A stretch of 64,000 nucleotides of DNA, taken from the NCBI GenBank assembly GCA_963753225.1, contig CAVWBQ010000004.1, positions 1 through 64,000 of the forward strand. The letters run 5' to 3'. Numbering within the stretch: position 1 is the stretch's first letter; every line of letters starts with the position of its first letter. The notes beneath the pieces were generated by a model, which had not been told where the DNA came from, did not search any database, and was given only the letters and a program-made list of their open reading frames with translations. Below are positions 1 to 8,109 of the stretch, one piece after another. This DNA comes from Palsa-504 sp963753225. Lineage in GTDB: Bacteria > Actinomycetota > Actinomycetes > Streptosporangiales > Streptosporangiaceae. The position numbers and the translations under genes are program-made.

Positions 1-577
1 GGCCACCGCGCAGATCCAGGCCATGGCCGGGACCAGCCCGGCCGCCGCGGCCGATGCGGCCTGGGCCGCCTCGGACCTGCTGCATGCGGCGGCCGCCGCG
101 CTGGGCAGCGATAGCCTACGCCGGGCCTCGGACGCCTTCGACCGGGCCGCCCGCGCCCAGTACGGCCGGATCCCGGCTCCGGGCCCGGCCGGGACCGGGC
201 TGCGGCAGGCGGCCCGGCTCATCTCCACATACGCGTACCTGACCCGTGACCCGGCCAGGACCTGGATGCTGCTGATCGCCCGGCTGGCCGCGCTCGCCGA
301 CGCCGTCGCCGAGCTGCGCCAGACCCAGCAGCGGGACGCCCAGGCGGCCGCCGCCCTTACCGCCGCCCGGCACCTGCACGCTGCTGCGGGTCCGGCCCGG
401 GCCACCCGGCCCGACGCGGCCCCGCACGCCAGCACAGCAGCCCGGCTCGCCGCGCTGTCCTTCCCCGAGCCGCCCTCCCCTGGCCGCCGCCCGCCCGCGC
501 CGGGGCGGGCCGCTGGCGGGCCGACCAGCCCGAGGCCAGCACGCGGGCCATCACTGCCCCGGCAACGCCGGTCCTAG
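1..577 (+). CDS. Relaxase/mobilization protein, C-terminal part (5' end outside window)
   Basis: The frame is open from the left edge, so this is the 3' part of a longer gene. The visible residues form an Ala/Arg-rich helical region with phrases such as DAAWAASDLL, FDRAARAQYGRIP and LRQAARLIS followed by a helix ending AVAELRQTQQ. I recognise this as the C-terminal helical domain of actinobacterial relaxases of integrative and mobilizable elements; the catalytic relaxase domain lies outside the window. The last ~45 residues are Pro/Arg-rich and probably disordered. It suggests that the first 28 kb belong to, or adjoin, a mobile island. Confidence 0.65.
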   Translation, partial: ATAQIQAMAGTSPAAAADAAWAASDLLHAAAAALGSDSLRRASDAFDRAARAQYGRIPAPGPAGTGLRQAARLISTYAYLTRDPARTWMLLIARLAALADAVAELRQTQQRDAQAAAALTAARHLHAAAGPARATRPDAAPHASTAARLAALSFPEPPSPGRRPPAPGRAAGGPTSPRPARGPSLPRQRRS

Positions 578-887
578 CCGGTAATCTCAGCGTCGGTGCT
601 GGCTGAGGATTTGACATGTGGCGGCGAGGCTGGGAGCCGCGCCCAGATGGCAGGCCAGGCCGACCTGCGAGGTGGTCCATGATCCGGTCTTGCCGGGGCG
701 AGTTACCGACCGGTAGTCGGCGTTTATGTCAGTGCCGATTTCCACGTAGGAGGTTGGACGGACCGCAGTTGGCGAGCCTGCGTGTCAGGTGGTGTCGAGG
801 CCGAGGGCATGCGCTTAGTTGGGCCTGACCACCAGTATCGGTGCGTCGGGTTGCGGAGGGCTGCCGGAGGGACGGCGGACTGGCGGT
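578..887. other. Intergenic, no gene seen
   Basis: This 310-bp gap lies between the relaxase 3' end and the convergent hypothetical gene. Short frames on both strands lack a ribosome-binding site and family resemblance. A small inverted repeat (CCGAC-N5-GTCGG, about 707-721) is the only structure seen; I assign it no function. Confidence 0.5.
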
Positions 888-1451
888 TCAGTCCTCCCCG
901 CGGACCTTGTCTAGCGCTCGCTGCGTTAGCTCGACAGCGCGGTCTATGGCGTCTGCCGTCGCGACCGGGCAGTTGACCTGGTAGCCGTTGCGTGGCTGGA
1001 CGTCGCGGAATTTTACGTCGGCGTCGGTGATGTCGCTTATGTCGTCTCTGGTTAGCCGCAGGGTAAGGCCAGCGTTCTTTGCGTTCACGTAGGCGACCGC
1101 GCCGTAGCGCCGTGGCCCGGCATTGTATACGAGCAGGTAATCGGCACGGCCGTCCTTACTGCTTTTCGAGGTGCCGATCTCAACTTCAGCGCCGCCTAGG
1201 CCCAGGACCCGGCGGATGTAGGTTTCGACTCGTCCGCCGATGACTGGCGTGCGCGCCCGGCCGAAGATGAAGGATCTGAGCATCATCTCGTCTTCGAAGT
1301 CAGTCCCGCTGACGGGCTGGCCGTCTCCGACAGGCACAGGTCCCTCTTGCCCGGGCACGTTCACGGCGGCAGGCGCATGTCCGATAACGCCGGCCTGCAC
1401 CTCGTATTCGGCAAGCTCTTCCGGGCTGCCCTCGATGATCGTCACCTTCAT
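888..1451 (-). CDS. Hypothetical protein, mobile-island associated
   Basis: A 187-residue protein that I cannot assign to a named family. The chosen ATG (MKVTIIEGSPEE) is preceded by a clear GAGGGGAG ribosome-binding site; an in-frame start 15 codons upstream lacks one. The N-terminal ~60 residues are acidic and look like a linker. The C-terminal ~120 residues alternate strands and helices (DYLLVYNAG, YGAVAYVNAKNAG, NGYQVNCPV, ending in a helix AVELTQRALDKV), consistent with a small compact domain. There are no membrane segments. It stands alone between the relaxase fragment and the XRE regulator. Confidence 0.55.
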   Translation of the reverse strand: MKVTIIEGSPEELAEYEVQAGVIGHAPAAVNVPGQEGPVPVGDGQPVSGTDFEDEMMLRSFIFGRARTPVIGGRVETYIRRVLGLGGAEVEIGTSKSSKDGRADYLLVYNAGPRRYGAVAYVNAKNAGLTLRLTRDDISDITDADVKFRDVQPRNGYQVNCPVATADAIDRAVELTQRALDKVRGED

Positions 1452-1642
1452 GACGGCTCCCCTCTCTGTCTGCAGGCATGTTCTCTGTGTCAGCATGAGA
1501 AGATTAGCAGAGCGACACTCACGCTAGAGCAAATCTACTTATGAGTGAGTTTGGGAGCGAGATGGGTGCGGCAGGTGCGCATGACATCAGGAGGTCTCGT
1601 AGCGGATGGCACGGCCGCCCCGCAGCCCACCTGCGCGAATCG

Positions 1643-2836
1643 TCAGGTAAGGCCGAGCCAGGCTGCGAGCTGGAGCAGGGGTTCCGGGGGGCGGCGCGTG
1701 CGGTGGGTGAGGGCCTGGACGGTTTCGCTGACGGCTGGGTTGCAGCGGGTGTGCTGGGGTGCGGCGCGGCGGGCTTGCCAGAGCGCGGCGGTGGCCTGGT
1801 CAGGATGTGCGGCCCGGCTGTGGGCGCGGGCGGCTTCGATGTAGAAGTGGGAGCGGCGTTCGGCGGGGAGCGCTTGCGGCGGCTGCCATCGCCTGGTCAG
1901 GTGCAGGGCGCGGGCGATGTCGCCGCTTTCGACCGCAGCGGCGAGTTCGTGGATGCGGATGCTGCTGGGGCCGAACGCGGTGCCGTGGTAGATCCCGTCG
2001 GGTAGCTGCCGGGCTGCGGCGCGGGCTTCGGCCATCCGGTCTGCGGCTTCGCCGGGCATGCCTGCCCGGGCGGCGAGGACGGCGCCGCGCATGTGCAGCG
2101 CACCGTACATCGCCAGCCGGGAGGCCGCTGGGCCAGGCGGGGTCGGGCCAGCGATGGTGTCGAGGGTCCGCAGGCCGACCCGGGGGTGCGGCCCGGTGAA
2201 GAACAGCTCGGCGCGGACGTAGGCGGCCATCATCTCCAGCTGCGGATCGCCGGAGCGGCTGGCGGCCCAGCGGGTGAGCTCGACTGCGCGGGCGGACATG
2301 TCGCGGCAGCCGTGCTTGTCCGCGATGGCGTCGGCCGCGCGGTACCCGAGCGCGAGGAGCGCGTAGGCCTGTTCCTGCTCATGCCCGGTGCCGGTGAGCG
2401 CGGCGGTGGTGAGCTCGGACAGCAGGCCCGGCAGCAGGTCGGCAAGCTCGGCGTACCGGGAGGCGAGCCGCCATGCGGTTGCCGTGGCGATCTCGCGGTG
2501 GAGTTGGGGAAGCGGCCTGGGGGCGGGGCCGGCAGGGATGTCGTAGCAGTCCATCACGTCGCGGAGCAACGGGAGCGCGGCGGTGATGCGCTCGGGTGCG
2601 GGTTCAGCGCGATGGCCCGCGGAGATCGTCCCCAGGACGGCGGTGAGCGCTGCCCGGATGCCTGGAGTCAGGGGACGGCGGCCTTGCTCGACCTTGCGTA
2701 GCAGGCTCACGGAAACCGCTGCGCGGCGGGCGAGTTCGTGCTGGGTCAGACGCCGGGCCTTACGGGCCAGGGCGATCGCCTGGCCGCTGTCAGGGCTGGC
2801 CGATGCTGCGGTTAACGGAGCCGTGAACGCGTCCAT
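1643..2836 (-). CDS. XRE-family regulator with C-terminal helical-repeat domain
   Basis: A 397-residue protein whose residues ~17-70 form an XRE helix-turn-helix (LARKARRLTQHELARR, SVSLLRKVEQGRRPLTP). The remaining ~320 residues are helical repeats of TPR type, an arrangement known in actinobacterial regulators that often sense a small molecule or peptide. The ATG at 2836 is preferred over an in-frame start 13 codons upstream because the HTH domain begins shortly after it. It lies 60 bp downstream of the HAD hydrolase on the same strand and may share its transcript. Its position beside the divergent methyltransferase/oxygenase cassette makes it a candidate regulator of that cassette (inference). 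Confidence 0.8.
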   Translation of the reverse strand: MDAFTAPLTAASASPDSGQAIALARKARRLTQHELARRAAVSVSLLRKVEQGRRPLTPGIRAALTAVLGTISAGHRAEPAPERITAALPLLRDVMDCYDIPAGPAPRPLPQLHREIATATAWRLASRYAELADLLPGLLSELTTAALTGTGHEQEQAYALLALGYRAADAIADKHGCRDMSARAVELTRWAASRSGDPQLEMMAAYVRAELFFTGPHPRVGLRTLDTIAGPTPPGPAASRLAMYGALHMRGAVLAARAGMPGEAADRMAEARAAARQLPDGIYHGTAFGPSSIRIHELAAAVESGDIARALHLTRRWQPPQALPAERRSHFYIEAARAHSRAAHPDQATAALWQARRAAPQHTRCNPAVSETVQALTHRTRRPPEPLLQLAAWLGLT

Positions 2837-2896
2837 GCCACCAGGATCACATCTTCGCCGCCCGCGCAGGAGCACGGAGCCGTGCCGTTCCGGGTT

Positions 2897-3562
2897 CTAG
2901 CCTGCTGCGGGCCGGAGTTCGGGGGCCAGCAGAGCGGGCAGGTCGGTCAGGGAGGTGAGCCGCCAGTCGGCGAGCTTGGTGACGCGGGGGTCGTCGGCCC
3001 ACAGGTGGCCCCAGGGGCCGCGGCGGATGAACGCGGTGCGCAGCCCGGATTCCTTGGCGGGGGCCAGGTCGTTGTCGCGGTGGTCGCCGACATAGACGAT
3101 CTCGGCGGGGTCGCCGGGCGCGGCCTGGATGATGCGGCGGAAGAACGCCGGGTCGGGCTTGGCCACGCCCCAGTCGGCTGAGGTGGCGATCAGGTCGGCG
3201 GGCAGGTCGAGCTGGCGCAGGATGCGGCCCGCCTTGGCGGTCTGGTTCCCGGCGATCCCGACCCACAGGCCCATCTCGCGCAGCGCGGTCAGCGCCGGGC
3301 GGACATCGGGGTAGAGGTCTGCCTCGCTGTAGGTCTCCCCGGCGCCTGCCTGCTCGCGGCGTTCCCGCTCGGCCGCCAGGTCGAACCCGGGCCGGAAGTA
3401 CCCGAAGGTCTCGGCGTTGTTGCGCCCGGCCGCGGTCACCGCGCCCAGCACGGCGGAGAAGGTATGGCGGGGCACGCCGATCCAGTCCGCCCAGGCACCG
3501 AACTCGCGGGTGTCATCGAGCAGCGTCTCGCCGACATCGAACACCACCGAGACCACGGCCAT
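2897..3562 (-). CDS. HAD-family hydrolase (haloacid dehalogenase-like phosphatase)
   Basis: A 221-residue HAD subfamily IA protein. Motif I is DVGET at residues 9-13: the nucleophile Asp9 is present, but the usual second Asp is Gly, which is common in some HAD-IA branches. Motif III Lys lies in GVAKPDPAFF and motif IV in GDHRDNDL. It probably dephosphorylates a small phosphorylated metabolite; the substrate cannot be read from sequence. Its start faces the divergent cassette across a 145-bp promoter region, and the XRE regulator follows it. HAD enzymes occur in both housekeeping and natural-product loci, so its membership of the cassette is unproven. Confidence 0.85.
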   Translation of the reverse strand: MAVVSVVFDVGETLLDDTREFGAWADWIGVPRHTFSAVLGAVTAAGRNNAETFGYFRPGFDLAAERERREQAGAGETYSEADLYPDVRPALTALREMGLWVGIAGNQTAKAGRILRQLDLPADLIATSADWGVAKPDPAFFRRIIQAAPGDPAEIVYVGDHRDNDLAPAKESGLRTAFIRRGPWGHLWADDPRVTKLADWRLTSLTDLPALLAPELRPAAG

Positions 3563-3707
3563 CGCCGACCCTCCCTCGCGCGCATCCCGCTGCCAGGGTA
3601 TGCCGCCGCGGCCAGCCGGCCGCCGGGGTGTGTCACCGGTTGTGTCACTTACCCGGTCCCTGCCGGGCGACGGTGTGACTGTGCTTTCCGGACTAGGAGG
3701 AATTGCA
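3563..3707. promoter_or_regulatory. Divergent promoter region between HAD hydrolase and methyltransferase cassette
   Basis: The 145-bp gap separates two outward-facing starts, so promoters for both directions must lie here or just upstream. The plus-strand gene has a strong AGGAGG ribosome-binding site at 3696-3700 and a GTG start at 3708. No clear sigma-factor consensus was identified. Confidence 0.4.
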
Positions 3708-4421
3708 GTGGAACGGGACCGGATCGACCGGACGGCTGCGGTGTTCTACCGGACCTGGCGGGCCGGGGCGGGCCGACTCAGCGACGGCGGGGGCCCGTTC
3801 GGGTTCGACATCGCGGTCGCCCTGCTGGCCGATGCGGTGATCACCGGCTACGGGTGCGAGGCGATCGCGGAGACCGGCTGCTTCCTCGGCGACACGACCG
3901 CCTACCTGGCCCGCCGCTACCCCCAGCTGCCGGTTTACGCCTGCGACATCGAGGCCGGGTTCTGCGCGTTCACCGCCCGCCGCCTGGCCGCGTGCCCGAA
4001 CATGACCGTGACCTGCGAGGATTCCCCGGCAATGCTGGCGCGGGTGAGCACGCGGCACCCCCGGACATTCGCGTTCCTGGATGCCCATTGGGGGCCGCAA
4101 TGGCCGCTCGCCGAGGAGCTGGATACCCTGGCCGGCGCGGTGGCCGTGATCCACGACTTCGACATCGGCCACCCGCGGTTCAGCTTCGACGCCTACGGCG
4201 GCGTGGCCTGCGGCCCCGGGCTGCTGGAACAGATGAGCAATCCCCTGAGCCGTTATTTCATCCTCGATCCCGCCGCGGCCCTGCCGCTTCCTTGCCTGCA
4301 GACCGGCCGGCGCGCCGGCGTCGCGGCCGTTGCCGTCGGGCTGGATGACCGGCCGCTGGCGGGCATCTCGCTGCTCACGGCCCGTACGTTGGCCCGGACG
4401 CGGGCGGCGGCACGGTCATGA
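3708..4421 (+). CDS. Class I SAM-dependent methyltransferase-like protein, first gene of the HExxH/2OG cassette
   Basis: A 237-residue protein starting at GTG 3708, seven bases after AGGAGG; the frame extends upstream but without another ribosome-binding site. The Rossmann-type SAM-binding motif is AETGCFLGDTTAYLA, with an acidic residue ending strand 2 (VYACDIE), then EDSPAML and the strand FAFLDAHWG. This resembles TylF/CmcI-like class I methyltransferases. The later IHDFDIGHPRFSFD segment (His-Asp pairs) could bind metal, as in metal-dependent O-methyltransferases (inference). It overlaps the next gene by 4 nt (ATGA), so the two are probably translationally coupled. The likely role is O- or N-methylation of the cassette's product; the substrate is unknown. 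Confidence 0.75.
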   Translation: MERDRIDRTAAVFYRTWRAGAGRLSDGGGPFGFDIAVALLADAVITGYGCEAIAETGCFLGDTTAYLARRYPQLPVYACDIEAGFCAFTARRLAACPNMTVTCEDSPAMLARVSTRHPRTFAFLDAHWGPQWPLAEELDTLAGAVAVIHDFDIGHPRFSFDAYGGVACGPGLLEQMSNPLSRYFILDPAAALPLPCLQTGRRAGVAAVAVGLDDRPLAGISLLTARTLARTRAAARS

Positions 4422-5170
4422 CCGCCGTGACGACCGCGCCGCAGCTGGCCGACATGGGCGGCCTGCCATTCCTCGATGACGGGTTCGCCGCCCGGCGGCT
4501 GCTGACCATCACCGCCGCCGTCCGGTACAGCGCCGCCTGCCAGCGCGGCCTGGCCGACGGCGCATCCGCCCAGGACGCCGAAGCCTGGCTCGTCCCAGAA
4601 CAGGCGCGGGCCCTGAGCACCAGCACCACGCCGATGCCCGCCCGGCCGCTGCCCGCGGCCTGCAGGCAGCAGGTAACCCGAACGCTGGGCGATCTTGCGG
4701 TCGGCATGCCGACGTGGCGGCTCCTGCTGGCGCTGCCGGTCCGGTACGCCCAGCTGCACCCGGCCGGCGGCGCGATCTCGGCGTCTTCCCGGGACTGGCC
4801 GCAGCACGTGCTGCTGGCCCAGGAGGCCTTCGCCACCAGCCGGGAACTGGCCGAGCAGGTCACGCATGAGCTGGCGCACCAGTGGCTGTACCTGATCGAG
4901 GACATCTGGCCCCTCCAGGTTCCCGGCGCGGCCACGCTCACCCTGCCGTCCGGTACCCGCGGCCGGAGCCTGGCCGAGGTCCTCGGCGCCGCGCACGTCG
5001 CCGCCGTCTTGATCCGGCTATACCAGCACGCCGCCACCGGGCAGGCGGCCGCTCGCATCCGCGCCCTCGCCACCTACGGCGCCGGTTGCCTGGACCTGAC
5101 CGCCTCGGCCAGCGCGGAGCTGACCGAGGCCGGAGCCCTCATCACCCAGCAACTCAAGGAGGCGTTTTGA
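4418..5170 (+). CDS. HExxH-motif enzyme, candidate peptide beta-hydroxylase
   Basis: A 250-residue protein with a HELAH motif (His150, Glu151, His154) in the helix EQVTHELAHQWLYLIEDIW and a later conserved-looking His193 in EVLGAAHVAAVLIRLYQ. The spacing and surrounding pattern (HExxH, then a W/P-L turn, then a G-x-H helix) resemble the actinobacterial HEXXH peptide-modification family, whose characterised members are 2-oxoglutarate/iron peptide beta-hydroxylases rather than proteases (family knowledge). The match is from memory of the pattern. There is no signal peptide or membrane segment. Its 3' end contains the next gene's ribosome-binding site (AAGGAGG), and its stop overlaps the next start. 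Confidence 0.65.
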   Translation: MTAVTTAPQLADMGGLPFLDDGFAARRLLTITAAVRYSAACQRGLADGASAQDAEAWLVPEQARALSTSTTPMPARPLPAACRQQVTRTLGDLAVGMPTWRLLLALPVRYAQLHPAGGAISASSRDWPQHVLLAQEAFATSRELAEQVTHELAHQWLYLIEDIWPLQVPGAATLTLPSGTRGRSLAEVLGAAHVAAVLIRLYQHAATGQAAARIRALATYGAGCLDLTASASAELTEAGALITQQLKEAF

Positions 5171-5823
5171 CCGCACCAGCCACAACCGCGGCCCGGCTGC
5201 CGGCCAGGCCCGCTACGTGCCCGCTGATGGCCTGGGGCACGCCGGTGTTCCAGGCCGACTTCGAGGGGGCCGGGCAGTACAACCCGCGGCTCCGGCAGCT
5301 GATCCTGGACGCGGAGGAAACCGACCCTGATGCCGCGCTGTTCGGCGGCATCAACGCCGTCAAGAGCTCGCAGAACCTGCTGACCTGGGACGATCCCGCG
5401 ATCAGGTGGGTGCGAGCCCGGATCACCGACGCCGTAACCGCCCTGATGCAGGCGGAGCTGGGCGCGGCGGCCCGCGAGGTCACCTGCGGCATCCAGGCCG
5501 AGGCCTGGGCGGTCGTCTACCGCAGCGGCGGCAGCCTTCGCCCGCACACCCACCACGACTCGGCCTGGAGCGGCGTGTACTACGTCGAAGCAGGCGCCCC
5601 CGGCAGCGGCGCCGGGTACCTGCAGCTGCTCGACCCCCGCCCGGCCGCGATCGCCCGCCAGGCCTCAGCCGGCGTCCAGCGGATCCGCCCGGTTCCCGGC
5701 CGGATGGTCGCCTTCCCCGGCTGGCTGCCGCACTCGGTGCAGGCCACCGCCACCGGGGACAGCCTGCGGATCTGCATCGCCTGGAACGTCGCCTACGACA
5801 AGACCCGGAGTCCGGCACCATGA
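5167..5823 (+). CDS. 2OG-Fe(II) oxygenase (PF13759/TIGR02466-like)
   Basis: A 218-residue protein starting at TTG 5167, which overlaps the upstream TGA and follows AAGGAGG by a few bases. The double-stranded beta-helix signature is complete: RPHTHHDSAWSGVYY with His129 and Asp131 as likely iron ligands (His127 adjacent), GYLQLLDPRP, FPGWLPHSVQ with distal His189, and SLRICIAWN with Arg201 as the probable 2-oxoglutarate-binding residue. Members hydroxylate proteins or small molecules using O2 and 2-oxoglutarate. It is coupled to the HExxH gene upstream and to a sequence-related, ligand-less gene downstream. The substrate is probably the same as that of the neighbours (inference). Confidence 0.8.
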   Translation: MTAPATTAARLPARPATCPLMAWGTPVFQADFEGAGQYNPRLRQLILDAEETDPDAALFGGINAVKSSQNLLTWDDPAIRWVRARITDAVTALMQAELGAAAREVTCGIQAEAWAVVYRSGGSLRPHTHHDSAWSGVYYVEAGAPGSGAGYLQLLDPRPAAIARQASAGVQRIRPVPGRMVAFPGWLPHSVQATATGDSLRICIAWNVAYDKTRSPAP

Positions 5824-6377
5824 CCACCAGCACCGTCACCGCGGCCGGGACCGTCTCCCGCTACTGGAAGACCGGCCTGATCATCACCCACGCCGACCTA
5901 GCCGGGATCACCGCCAGCGATCCCGCCGCCGGCCATGACGACCAGGAACGCTGCCGGGTACTGCCGCCGGGCTCGGTGTCCGGGCTGGGCCTGCTGGAGG
6001 AACAGTTCCTCGCGTCGATGAACGCGCTGGCCGCCGCCGAGGCCGCGCCGGAAGTCACCGCATGCCAGATCCAGATCCTCCGCTGGAAGGACGGCTATGA
6101 CCAGCCCGCTTTCTCCAGCCAGGCCCGCTACGCCGGCTGGACCATCCTGGCCGCCAGCCCCGCCCCGGAGCACTCCGAATCAGGCTGCCTGGCCTTCGCC
6201 GACCCCCGGGCCGGCAGCGCGGGGACCGCCATGCCCGGCCTGCCCTGGGGACGCCAGTTCCTGCTCACCCCCGTCCCCGGCGCCCACGCCGTGGTCCCAG
6301 GCTGGCTGACCTGCTCCGTCGTCCCGCTCGAACACCACCAGCACCTCACCGTCGCGGCAGCCGTCTCCGTCGGCTAA
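5820..6377 (+). CDS. Pseudo-2OG oxygenase (ligand-less paralogue of the preceding enzyme)
   Basis: A 185-residue protein whose ATG overlaps the upstream stop by 4 nt (ATGA). It aligns by eye with the preceding 2OG oxygenase over the core: RPHTHHDSAWSG corresponds to QPAFSSQARYAG, YLQLLDPRP to CLAFADPRA, FPGWLPHSV to VPGWLTCSV, and SLRICIAWN to HLTVAAAVS. All metal-binding positions and the 2-oxoglutarate Arg are replaced (A/S/Q, C, T), while the fold-defining Gly/Trp/Pro positions remain. It is therefore predicted to be catalytically dead and to act as a partner, scaffold or substrate-recognition subunit. The frame is intact and codon use matches its neighbours, so it does not look like a decaying pseudogene. 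Confidence 0.65.
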   Translation: MTTSTVTAAGTVSRYWKTGLIITHADLAGITASDPAAGHDDQERCRVLPPGSVSGLGLLEEQFLASMNALAAAEAAPEVTACQIQILRWKDGYDQPAFSSQARYAGWTILAASPAPEHSESGCLAFADPRAGSAGTAMPGLPWGRQFLLTPVPGAHAVVPGWLTCSVVPLEHHQHLTVAAAVSVG

Positions 6378-6408
6378 CCGCAGCCGATCACCATCCAAGG
6401 AGGAACCC

Positions 6409-6615
6409 ATGACACAGCGACCCGGCGAGCGAGCAGCGGCAAGCCTGCGGCTCGAAGGCCCCGCCCTCGGCCTCGGCCTGGACCCCGAGGAGATCGACGC
6501 CTACCTGGCCGCCGTCAGCGCCGGGCTCATCATCGCAGAAACCCGGTGCGACAAGGGCATGCAGGACAACTTCGCGCTCCGCGCCGAGACCACCGTCGAA
6601 CTCACCGCCCCCTGA
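6409..6615 (+). CDS. Small 68-aa protein at the end of the cassette, candidate precursor peptide
   Basis: A 68-residue protein with a strong AAGGAGG ribosome-binding site 8 nt before its ATG, 31 nt after the pseudo-oxygenase. The N-terminal half includes an amphipathic helix (LDPEEIDAYLAAVSAGL); the C-terminal part (AETRCDKGMQDNF, then ALRAETTVEL) has a single Cys and several Asp, Asn, Gln and Thr residues that hydroxylases or methyltransferases could modify. It matches no precursor family I know. It is a candidate RiPP precursor, with residues ~1-45 as leader and the remainder as core, or alternatively a small recognition partner of the enzymes. Its position last in the operon is less usual for a precursor. 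Confidence 0.55.
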   Translation: MTQRPGERAAASLRLEGPALGLGLDPEEIDAYLAAVSAGLIIAETRCDKGMQDNFALRAETTVELTAP

Positions 6616-6672
6616 CCTGCCCGGCCGCCCCGGCCGCCCCGCACGGACGGCCGGGGCTGCTGCACGCACGGC

Positions 6673-7344
6673 TTACGAGCAGGCCTGGCCGGGCAGCCCG
6701 AACATCGTCAGGCACCGGCCGAGACCTGTGATGGCACAGGCAGCGTCATCCCGGTTCTTCTCCCAGGCCTGCCGGTCAAGACGGAGCTGGTACTCGGTCG
6801 TGTCACCCATGTCGTCCCGGTAGACCCGGTGCTGGCCGTTGTCGGTGTAGCCCAGCTTGCGGGACACCTTCTCCGAGCTGTAATTCCCCTCCAGGTATTC
6901 GGTGCAGGCCTCGACCGCGCCGAGCTGTCCGAAGGCCAGCTCCAGCACCGCGGCCCTGGCCTCGGTGCCGTAGCCGTGTCCCTGCTCGCCGCGGGTGATC
7001 CACGACGCAGTGCTGACCGAACGGACCCGGGCGAAATCGTTCGCCCACAGATCCTGCACGCCGGTCGGCCGCCCATCGAGGAAGATGGCCAGCGGCAGAT
7101 GCCAGCTCTCCGGCTTCCAGTGCGCCAGCGCCCGCCAGCATCGCTGCAGGAACTGCCGCTCCATCTTCGGCGATGGCTCATACATCCACGGCAGGTGCAG
7201 CTGCGGTTCCCCCTCGGCGGCGATGACACGGGCGGCCCTCGCCAGCGCGCACAGCTCCTCCTCGCGCGGCAGCCGCAGCACCAGCCGCGGGGTCTGGATG
7301 ACCAGCCCGAACACCGGCCACATGTCAGCCACGGAATCCGCCAC
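6673..7344 (-). CDS. GNAT-family N-acetyltransferase (RimJ-like)
   Basis: A 223-residue acetyltransferase, convergent with the cassette. The start is taken as GTG 7344 because GGGAG lies 6 nt upstream; in-frame alternatives are GTG 7371 and ATG 7323, neither with a good ribosome-binding site. The N-terminus shows the RimJ-type QTPRLVLRLPREEEL strand; the acetyl-CoA-binding segment is RGEQGHGYGTEARAAVLELAF, followed by NYSSEKVSRKLGY. It transfers acetyl from acetyl-CoA to an amine; the target is unknown. The last ~35 residues (CAITGLGRCLTMFG) extend beyond the usual domain. It ends 57 bp from the small terminal cassette gene, so functional linkage is possible but unsupported. Confidence 0.8.
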   Translation of the reverse strand: MADSVADMWPVFGLVIQTPRLVLRLPREEELCALARAARVIAAEGEPQLHLPWMYEPSPKMERQFLQRCWRALAHWKPESWHLPLAIFLDGRPTGVQDLWANDFARVRSVSTASWITRGEQGHGYGTEARAAVLELAFGQLGAVEACTEYLEGNYSSEKVSRKLGYTDNGQHRVYRDDMGDTTEYQLRLDRQAWEKNRDDAACAITGLGRCLTMFGLPGQACS

Positions 7345-7578
7345 GGCGATCTCCCTGTGCCAGCGATTCACGATGAGGGCAACCGGGCCCGTCTGACAGT
7401 TCCCCGGGCCTCGCGGGTCGTCCCGACCTTAGCGGACGCGGGTCCGGTAACGACTGAGCCGCGCCGCAGTGTTCTTCTGGGTGTCCAGCGTGCTGTTGCG
7501 CGGCAGCCGCGAGGGGAGGATGTGCGGGTGGTCGCCGGGCTGGCCTCGTGATACTGCGCACCTGGATTCCCGCACCGG

Positions 7579-8096
7579 TCAGTACCCCCTTTGGGGCCAT
7601 CTCACGGCTTGAGCGATTTCGACTAGGAACTCATGTGTGGCGATGCGCCCGGCTTGCGTCATCCCCTCTGACAGTTCCCGTGCAATGCGCACGGCGATCG
7701 TGCTCGATTCGGCGCGCAGTGATACGCCGTGCTCTACGTCCAGCAGGTTCAGCAGCTTGCCCACTTCCCCGCCAAACCCGCGCGGCAGGACCAATGTACC
7801 GGTCTTTGCTGTTTCGGTGGCGCCGCCGAATGCGACAGGCGGGATGCCGAGTACTTTACAGTAGTAGAGCCTGTATCGTTCGCTGGGGCCGACTTCGCCT
7901 CTTTCCCAGCGGTAGATATTGTGACAGAGTTTGTCAACGTCAACTATGGATCTGTCGCTGGCGGCATGAGCTGCCCTGATCAGCTGGCGGGCCATTTCGG
8001 GACGGGACCAGCAATGTGCCTCCGCTGTTCCCGGAGCCATGAACCGATTTCCTTACGTTCCACCGGGGATTGCATCTGCTTTTCTTCGCTGCCCAT
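7579..8096 (-). pseudogene. XRE-like DNA-binding protein gene with a single-base frameshift
   Basis: Two frames together encode one familiar actinobacterial protein. The first frame starts at ATG 8096 and gives RKEIGSWLREQRRHIA; the second continues WSRPEMARQLIRAAHAA and then HNIYRWERGEVGPSERYRL. In the family, WLREQR is followed four residues later by W-S-x-x-E-M-A-R, exactly the spacing produced if one base is added near 8010/8011. The intact product would be 172 residues: an XRE-type HTH followed by a ~70-residue C-terminal domain. As sequenced, only the C-terminal frame from an internal ATG at 8040 is open, without the first helix. The cause could be a true mutation or a sequencing error. 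Confidence 0.7.
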
Positions 8097-8109
8097 GATC
8101 GCCACGACC

